From Clostridia bacterium (lineage in GTDB: Bacteria; Bacillota_A; Clostridia; Christensenellales; Borkfalkiaceae): DNA of 10,411 bases. The DNA is taken from the NCBI GenBank assembly GCA_017504735.1, contig JAFVQP010000100.1, positions 1-10,411 on the forward strand, written 5' to 3'. The translations under genes and the position numbers were made by a program. Within the stretch, counting starts at the first letter, position 1. Each line of letters starts with the position of its first letter. This document shows positions 6,693 through 10,411 of this stretch, one piece after another. The notes below the pieces were generated by a model. That model saw nothing but the letters and a program-made list of their open reading frames with translations, did no database searches and was not told the origin of the DNA.

Positions 6693-6720
6693 AACGGCGG
6701 CTTATAATTCAGCCGCCGTT
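6693..6720 (-). terminator. Hairpin between secG and rnr (terminator or partial terminator)
   Basis: A 10-bp perfect stem, AACGGCGGCT (6693-6702) with AGCCGCCGTT (6711-6720), has an 8-nt loop. On the minus strand it is followed by TTTTACTTTATTTTA, so it acts downstream of secG. Only about 33 nt separate it from the rnr start, with the rnr ribosome site in between. Confidence 0.75.
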
Positions 6721-6736
6721 GTAAACAAATGTGTTC

Positions 6737-7057
6737 TTAAACCCAAAGTGCAGGGATTTGAAGAATATAGAAAGTAATTGCGAAAACGATAAGAATGGCA
6801 AGGCAAATCCAGGTCCATTTTTTCATTTTTGCTTCGATAGACTTTCCTTTATTCTTACCGAAGAAGGTTTCGCTAGAACCACCCAACGCGTCGATACCCG
6901 ACGAGTTGCTGGGTTGCAACAAAACAAGAACAACAGCGGTTAAAGCGGAGATTGCCATTAAAATAATCATAGTAACGCTAAGCGTCATATGCAAGTTTCT
7001 AAGGGCTTCGCTTTTGAAAGGCAAATCAGATGCCAATAAATTCATCAAATTCAACAT
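6737..7057 (-). CDS. secG: Preprotein translocase subunit SecG
   Basis: SecG is the small accessory membrane subunit of the SecYEG channel that helps SecA-driven export. This 106-residue protein has two hydrophobic segments, about residues 24-47 and 82-102. Between them is the cytoplasmic loop with LLQPSNSSGIDALGG and TFFGKNKGKS, typical of the family. The roughly 23-residue N-terminal extension before the first membrane segment is longer than usual (family about 70-85). The ATG at 7055-7057 nevertheless has AGAGGA upstream at good spacing, so I kept it; an internal start at Met24 is possible. It is the first gene of the secG-rnr-smpB-macrodomain set and has its own promoter upstream. A hairpin follows its stop. 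Confidence 0.92.
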   Translation of the reverse strand: MLNLMNLLASDLPFKSEALRNLHMTLSVTMIILMAISALTAVVLVLLQPSNSSGIDALGGSSETFFGKNKGKSIEAKMKKWTWICLAILIVFAITFYILQIPALWV

Positions 7058-7121
7058 AATGAGTTCCTCTTATTTTCTTTGGTCGGTGGGAAAACCCCAC
7101 TTTCTCTAAAATTACTAATTG

Positions 7122-7150
7122 ATTATAGCACACTTGGATAAATATCGCAA
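7122..7150 (-). promoter_or_regulatory. Sigma-A promoter of secG with extended -10
   Basis: On the minus strand, TTGCGA (plus 7145-7150) is followed after 17 bp by TATAAT (plus 7122-7127), preceded by TGC as an extended -10. Transcription would start near 7115, giving a leader of about 58 nt that contains a small GTGGG/CCCAC hairpin (7086-7100). The -35 is one arm of a 6-bp dyad, TCGCAA (7145-7150)/TTGCGA (7157-7162). This is the likely driver of secG-rnr-smpB and the macrodomain gene. Confidence 0.8.
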
Positions 7151-7199
7151 CTGTTTTTGCGAGGATTTTGTGAAAATTTTTATATTTTCGCGCGCGTGC

Positions 7200-7829
7200 T
7201 TATTTAATCAAGCTCTTACCCGTCATTTCTTTGGGTTGAGCAAGCTTCATCATATCCAAAAGCGTGGGGGCAAGGTCAGCCAAAACGCCGTCTTCGCGAA
7301 GTGTAACGTTTTTGTATTCTTCGGACACAAGGATAACGGGTACGGGGAAGGTGGTGTGCTGTGTAAATGCGCCAACGCCGTCGTCTGCGATCATTTGATC
7401 GGCGTTGCCGTGGTCGGCCGTTACCAATGCGCTACCGCCCATCGCAAGGATTTTGTCCGTTACTTTCTTCACGCATTCATCTACGGTGTGTACCGCTTTT
7501 ACAGCTGCTTCCATAACGCCCGTGTGGCCTACCATGTCGCAGTTTGCAAAGTTTAAAATGATTACGTCGTAGATGCCTTTGTCAAGTTCTTCCAAAACCT
7601 TTTCCGTTACAGGATATGCGCTCATTTCAGGTTGCAAATCGTAGGTTGCTACCTTCGGGGAAGGGATTACGATACGGGTTTCGCCTTCTACGGGTGCTTC
7701 TAATTTTGCATTGAAGAAGAAGGTTACGTGTGCGTATTTTTCCGTTTCCGCAATGTGAAGCTGTTGCAAACCAAGGGAAGCGATATATTGAGGTAAGGTG
7801 TTGGTGATTTCGTCGGGAGGGAATGCCAC
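7200..7829 (-). CDS. gpmI: Phosphoglycerate mutase GpmI, C-terminal part (after frameshift)
   Basis: This frame holds about the last 209 residues of 2,3-bisphosphoglycerate-independent phosphoglycerate mutase, which interconverts 3- and 2-phosphoglycerate. It begins AFPPDE and continues AETEKYAHVTFFFN, SPKVATYDLQPEMSA, NFANCDMVGHTG and TADHGNADQM, then QHTTFPVPVIL and a normal C-terminus. The Asp and His residues in the last two blocks are Mn ligands of the alkaline-phosphatase-like domain. There is no ribosome binding site where this frame opens, and the sequence joins seamlessly to the upstream frame after adding one base. It is therefore a fragment of one gene and not a separate gene. In GpmI proteins this region completes the discontinuous phosphatase domain. 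No clear intrinsic terminator follows the stop; only AT-rich weak dyads are seen before the secG promoter. Confidence 0.9.
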   Translation of the reverse strand: MAFPPDEITNTLPQYIASLGLQQLHIAETEKYAHVTFFFNAKLEAPVEGETRIVIPSPKVATYDLQPEMSAYPVTEKVLEELDKGIYDVIILNFANCDMVGHTGVMEAAVKAVHTVDECVKKVTDKILAMGGSALVTADHGNADQMIADDGVGAFTQHTTFPVPVILVSEEYKNVTLREDGVLADLAPTLLDMMKLAQPKEMTGKSLIK

Positions 7830-8773
7830 GCCAACGTTTCAAACGAGGAATCATACACCGCAAAACCAACGTAGGTGGGGGCAAGGAAGCCCGTTTTACG
7901 TTCGAACCCAAGCGTTGCGCCTGTTTTTGCATCCACGAAGGGGAAGTTTGCTTGCGAGAACATTCTCGAAACCTGTCTTGCTCTGTCAGGGCGGAAGTTG
8001 AAGCAAAGAATGCTGTCGCCTTTGCCGATTAAAGCAACGGGCTTGCCGTTTTCGGTGAGGTTGGTGGGAAGGATAAATTCGTCGGTAACGCCGTTTTCAT
8101 AAGAAGCTTTTGCCGCATCTTCAGCGGAGCCTTCAAACTGTACGCCCGTACCAAGGGTGAGCATATCGTATGCTTTTTCTTCTCTATCCCAGTTGTTGTC
8201 GCGGTCCATTGCGTAGTATCTACCTGCAACGGATGCGATTTTACCGAAGTTAAGTTCGTTCATCTTATCCTGCAAAGCTTTGAGGAAGTCAGCGCCCGAG
8301 GTAGGTGCAACGTCGCGGCCGTCGGTGAAAGCGTGTACGTAAACGTTGTCCAAGCCTTCATTTTTAGCCATTTCAATCAAAGCGTAGAGGTGTTCGGTGT
8401 GGCTGTGTACGCCGCCCGTGGAAACCAAACCGTAGAGGTGAAGTTTCTTACCGTTTTCTTTTGCGGCGTGCATTGCGCGAAGCAATTCAGCATTTTTAAA
8501 GAATTCACCGTTGCGGATATCTTTCGTAATTTTTGTAAGGTCTTGATAAACGATACGGCCTGCGCCGATGTTGAGGTGACCAACCTCGCTGTTACCCATT
8601 TGCCCATCGGGAAGGCCTACGGACATACCGCTTGCACCAAGCTGCGCGGAAGGGTAGTTGTTTTTCAATTCGTTGACGAATTTGCTGCCGTCAGCGATGA
8701 TGGCGTTGCCCTTATCGGAAGGGTTGATGCCGTAACCATCCATAATAATAATGGCGTAAGGAACTTTATTCAT
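7724..8773 (-). CDS. gpmI: Phosphoglycerate mutase GpmI, N-terminal part (before frameshift)
   Basis: This frame encodes the first roughly 311 correct residues of GpmI, then about 38 out-of-frame residues before stopping. It contains D12 in IIMDGYG and the catalytic S62 in QMGNSEVGHLNIGAGR, the phosphoserine nucleophile. The phosphotransferase domain follows, with HSHTEHLYAL, HAFTDGRD, GRYYAMDRD, NFRPDRARQ and YVGFAVYDSSF. The ATG at 8771-8773 has AAGGAG 6 nt upstream; the longer reading to 8815 lacks one. With the missing base restored the gene (7200-8773) would encode 524 residues, close to the usual 510. The N-terminal part alone lacks half of the metal site and would be inactive. It lies downstream of tpiA and a hairpin. 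Confidence 0.9.
   Translation of the reverse strand: MNKVPYAIIIMDGYGINPSDKGNAIIADGSKFVNELKNNYPSAQLGASGMSVGLPDGQMGNSEVGHLNIGAGRIVYQDLTKITKDIRNGEFFKNAELLRAMHAAKENGKKLHLYGLVSTGGVHSHTEHLYALIEMAKNEGLDNVYVHAFTDGRDVAPTSGADFLKALQDKMNELNFGKIASVAGRYYAMDRDNNWDREEKAYDMLTLGTGVQFEGSAEDAAKASYENGVTDEFILPTNLTENGKPVALIGKGDSILCFNFRPDRARQVSRMFSQANFPFVDAKTGATLGFERKTGFLAPTYVGFAVYDSSFETLAWHSLPTKSPTPYLNISLPLVCNSFTLRKRKNTHT
7837..7839 (-). other. gpmI: Apparent one-base deletion breaking gpmI
   Basis: The minus strand reads GATTCCTCGTTTGAAACGTTG. Inserting one A to give GAAAACG restores the frame, yielding SSFENVGVAFPPDE, the expected family sequence. The run of three Ts at 7837-7839 on the plus strand would then be four. 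Both flanks are well conserved, so a sequencing or assembly error is likely; a real recent mutation is the alternative. Confidence 0.85.
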
Positions 8774-8827
8774 AGTTAACTCCTTTTTATTGTAGTATGT
8801 GTAAAAAATAGGCAAAAAACAAAATGG

Positions 8828-8863
8828 TGGGGGCAGGTATGCGTTGAACGCTGCCTGTCCCCA
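8828..8863 (-). terminator. Hairpin between tpiA and gpmI
   Basis: TGGGGGCAGG (8828-8837) pairs with CCTGTCCCCA (8854-8863) with one G-T wobble, and an inner GCG (8841-8843)/CGC (8849-8851) closes a TTGAA loop. On the minus strand it follows the tpiA stop and is trailed by CACCATTTTGTTTTTTG, as expected for an intrinsic terminator. A weak TACAAT lies just before the gpmI ribosome site, without a convincing -35. Confidence 0.7.
8834..8851 (+). repeat. 18-nt sequence shared with the rnr-smpB intergenic region (tpiA-gpmI copy)
   Basis: CAGGTATGCGTTGAACGC forms the left and apical part of the tpiA-gpmI hairpin. The same 18 nt occur in the opposite orientation at 4537-4554, where the long pairing arm is missing. 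Confidence 0.5.
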
Positions 8864-8879
8864 TAACTTTTACCTAAAA

Positions 8880-9626
8880 TTACTTGTCAAAGTTTACGAT
8901 CGTTGCGAAGTCAGGGGCTTTCAAGGAAGCGCCGCCGATAAGACCGCCATCGATTTCAGGCATAGCCATCAATTCTTTACAGTTTGCTGCGTTCATGCTG
9001 CCGCCGTATTGGATACGAAGTTTTTTCGCACAGTTGGGGCAGAACATTTCGCCAACCGTCTTACGGATGAATGCGATCGTTTCGTTTGCCTGTTCAGCGG
9101 TTGCGGTTTTACCCGTACCGATTGCCCATACAGGTTCGTATGCGATAACAATTTTCGTGATGTCTTCGATATTCTTCAAGCCTTCGTGGATTTGCGTAGC
9201 AAGTACTTCTTCCGTCTTACCAGTTTCTCTTTCTTCCAACGATTCACCGATACAAACGATAGGGGTGATGTTGTTTGCAAGCGCGGTAAGCGTTCTCTTG
9301 TTTACGGTTTCATCCGTTTCACCAAAGTATTGACGACGTTCGCTGTGGCCGATGATAACGTATTCAACGCCGTATTCCAACAACATTGCTGCGGAAATTT
9401 CACCGGTGTAAGCACCTTTTTCTGCAAAGTGTACGTTTTCTGCGCCAAGTTTAATGTTCGTGCCTTTAATTGCTTCGCTGATTGCGGGGATGTTGATTGC
9501 GGGTACGCATACAACTACGTCGCAATTTGCTTCCGTTACGAGGGGAGCGATTGCATTTACAAGCGCAACGCCCTGCGAAGCGGTGTTGTTCATTTTCCAG
9601 TTACCTGCGATGATAGGTTTTCTCAT
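8880..9626 (-). CDS. tpiA: Triosephosphate isomerase
   Basis: TIM interconverts dihydroxyacetone phosphate and glyceraldehyde 3-phosphate in the cytoplasm. The 248-residue protein is full length. It has the catalytic set N9 and K11 (AGNWKMN), H94 (IIGHSERR) and E164 (AYEPVWAIGTGKTA, including the flexible loop 6), plus YGGSM and GLIGGASL phosphate-binding segments near the C-terminus. A C-P-N-C sequence (about 194-197) lies just before the LRIQYGGS strand. It looks like a loop variant, and nothing else suggests metal binding. The ATG at 9624-9626 has AGGAG 8 nt upstream. It lies between pgk and gpmI on the same strand, as in many Bacillota glycolytic clusters, but 358 nt after pgk because two intergenic repeats intervene. 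Confidence 0.97.
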   Translation of the reverse strand: MRKPIIAGNWKMNNTASQGVALVNAIAPLVTEANCDVVVCVPAINIPAISEAIKGTNIKLGAENVHFAEKGAYTGEISAAMLLEYGVEYVIIGHSERRQYFGETDETVNKRTLTALANNITPIVCIGESLEERETGKTEEVLATQIHEGLKNIEDITKIVIAYEPVWAIGTGKTATAEQANETIAFIRKTVGEMFCPNCAKKLRIQYGGSMNAANCKELMAMPEIDGGLIGGASLKAPDFATIVNFDK

Positions 9627-9667
9627 TTATATATCTCCTTTTTGAAACACATATATACTTCGCAATA

Positions 9668-9806
9668 CTTCGTTGCGCTACGTTTTTCTTGCTCGTGTAC
9701 GTCAGTACAACTCCCGTCGAAAAGCCTCGCGCGCCTTGTCTTGCTCGCATCTCTGCGTTTCACACTTTTAAATTTTTCTTGTGGTTTATCTAGTCAAAAC
9801 GCAAGG
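9668..9806. repeat. Intergenic repeat, copy 1 (139 bp)
   Basis: First of two tandem copies between pgk and tpiA, offset 143 bp from the second. It begins CTTCGTTGCGCTACG and ends AAAACGCAAGG, so its ends are loosely inverted (TTGCG...GTTTT against AAAACGCAA). It contains a TGTAC/GTACA hairpin (9696-9709), a GC-rich CTCGCGCGCC core and two CTTGCTCG words. No open frame of its own looks real. I cannot assign it to a named family; it resembles short non-coding, possibly palindrome-derived or MITE-like, elements. Confidence 0.9.
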
Positions 9807-9810
9807 GATG

Positions 9811-9949
9811 CTTCGTTGCGCTACGTTTTTCTTGCTCGTGTACGTCAGTACAACTCCCATCGAAAAGCCTCGCGCGCCTTGTCTTGCTCGCATCTCTGCG
9901 TTTCATACTTTTAAAATTTTCTTATGTTTTATTCAGTCAAAACGCAAGG
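9811..9949. repeat. Intergenic repeat, copy 2 (139 bp)
   Basis: Second tandem copy, with seven mismatches to copy 1 by eye (about 95% identity) and no gaps. Six of the seven differences fall in the last 45 bp (AT-rich part). The first 94 bases differ at one position only (C-G to C-A in CTCCCRTCG). The two copies are separated by 4 nt (GATG). Together with flanking hairpins they fill the pgk-tpiA gap (9627-9984). Confidence 0.9.
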
Positions 9950-9977
9950 AAAGGGCAACAACGTTGCCCTCCTGCGT
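9942..9977 (-). terminator. Hairpin after pgk
   Basis: AGGGCAAC (9952-9959) pairs with GTTGCCCT (9963-9970) around a 3-nt loop, extended by ACGCA (9942-9946)/TGCGT (9973-9977). On the minus strand it follows the pgk stop and is trailed by TTTCCTTGCGTTTTG, a poor T-tract, so termination is uncertain. Its outer arm uses the end of repeat copy 2. Confidence 0.55.
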
Positions 9978-9984
9978 ACAATTC

Positions 9985-10411
9985 TTATTTATCGTTGAGA
10001 CAAGCGATACCGGGAAGTACTTTACCTTCGAACAATTCGAGGGAAGCACCGCCGCCCGTCGAAATGTGGGTCATCTTGTCAGCGTAGCCAAGCACCTGTA
10101 CAGCTGCTGCGGAGTCACCGCCGCCGATGATGGTGGTTGCTTTGCCGTATGCGTTTGCGAGCGCTTCAGCAACAGCCTTCGTACCTTCTGCAAGGATGGG
10201 GTTTTCGAATACGCCCATAGGACCGTTCCAAATAACCGATTTTGCGTTTGCAACTGCGTTAGCGAAAAGCTTTCTGGATTCAGGACCGATATCAAGACCC
10301 ATCATATCCTCGGGGATATCCATAGAGGAAACGACCGTCGTTTCGATAGGAGCGTCGATGGGGTTGGGGAATTCCTTTGCCGCAACGGTATCTACGGGAA
10401 GAAGAATCTTC
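9985..10411 (-). CDS. pgk: Phosphoglycerate kinase, C-terminal part (cut by window edge)
   Basis: PGK transfers phosphate from 1,3-bisphosphoglycerate to ADP. About 141 C-terminal residues of a roughly 395-residue enzyme are present; the 5' part lies beyond 10411. The fragment starts KILLPVDTV and continues [32 protein letters not shown] and [17 protein letters not shown], ending [10 protein letters not shown]. These are the nucleotide-binding domain motifs, including the glycine-rich GGGDS and GGGAS loops and the Asp of GGGDS. The frame is open to the window edge. It heads the glycolytic run pgk-tpiA-gpmI on the minus strand. Confidence 0.97.
   Translation of the reverse strand, partial: KILLPVDTVAAKEFPNPIDAPIETTVVSSMDIPEDMMGLDIGPESRKLFANAVANAKSVIWNGPMGVFENPILAEGTKAVAEALANAYGKATTIIGGGDSAAAVQVLGYADKMTHISTGGGASLELFEGKVLPGIACLNDK

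Noticed and set aside
7119..7556. Plus-strand open frame antisense to the end of gpmI
   Set aside because: It mirrors conserved GpmI coding sequence and the secG promoter region, with no start signal or recognisable domain.
9058..9064. C-P-N-C in TIM as a zinc site
   Set aside because: Only one Cys pair is present, no second pair or His ligands are nearby, and the rest of the enzyme is normal, so it is most likely a loop variant.
8844..9914. Long plus-strand open frame (356 codons) across tpiA and both repeats
   Set aside because: It is antisense to a full-length tpiA with all catalytic residues and runs on into the non-coding repeats. Its Cys/Phe-rich composition is typical of a shadow frame, and it has no ribosome site.
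9668..9949. CRISPR array
   Set aside because: Only two long copies with a 4-nt separation; there are no short repeats with unique spacers and no cas genes.

Overview
The window looks like chromosomal DNA of a low-to-moderate G+C member of the Bacillota, most likely Clostridia. It has strong AGGAG-type ribosome binding sites, TTG start codons, TTGACA/TATAAT promoters, and the gene order pgk-tpiA-gpmI followed by secG-rnr-smpB that is familiar from that phylum. I cannot name a genus.

Layout, left to right. Positions 1-190 hold a consensus sigma-A promoter and leader for a plus-strand sugar-kinase-like gene of the N-acetylhexosamine 1-kinase (NahK) type (191-1297). A bidirectional hairpin terminator follows. 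Its right arm holds the stop codon of a minus-strand 29-residue membrane peptide (DUF3789-like, 1333-1422). A plus-strand nitrilase-fold gene (1543-2196) comes next and appears to lack the catalytic Cys and Lys. A second bidirectional terminator separates it from the minus-strand block.

From about 2241 to the right edge every gene is on the minus strand. In transcription order these are: the 3' part of pgk (cut by the window edge), a tandem pair of 139-bp intergenic repeats, tpiA, a hairpin, gpmI broken by an apparent one-base deletion, a promoter, secG, a hairpin, rnr, smpB, a macrodomain protein with a C-terminal helix-turn-helix-like domain, a 34-bp dyad, and a TerY/YegL-like von Willebrand A protein.

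The block joins lower glycolysis (PGK, TIM, cofactor-independent phosphoglycerate mutase) to protein export (SecG) and ribosome rescue and RNA decay (RNase R, SmpB). The less ordinary part is the 2.2-4.0 kb stretch. There an ADP-ribose-binding macrodomain protein sits 27 nt downstream of smpB and is followed by a vWA protein whose upstream dyad could be a terminator, an operator or both. The other items worth a second look are the tandem repeat, the gpmI frameshift, the nitrilase-fold pseudoenzyme, and an 18-nt sequence found in two intergenic regions in opposite orientation.
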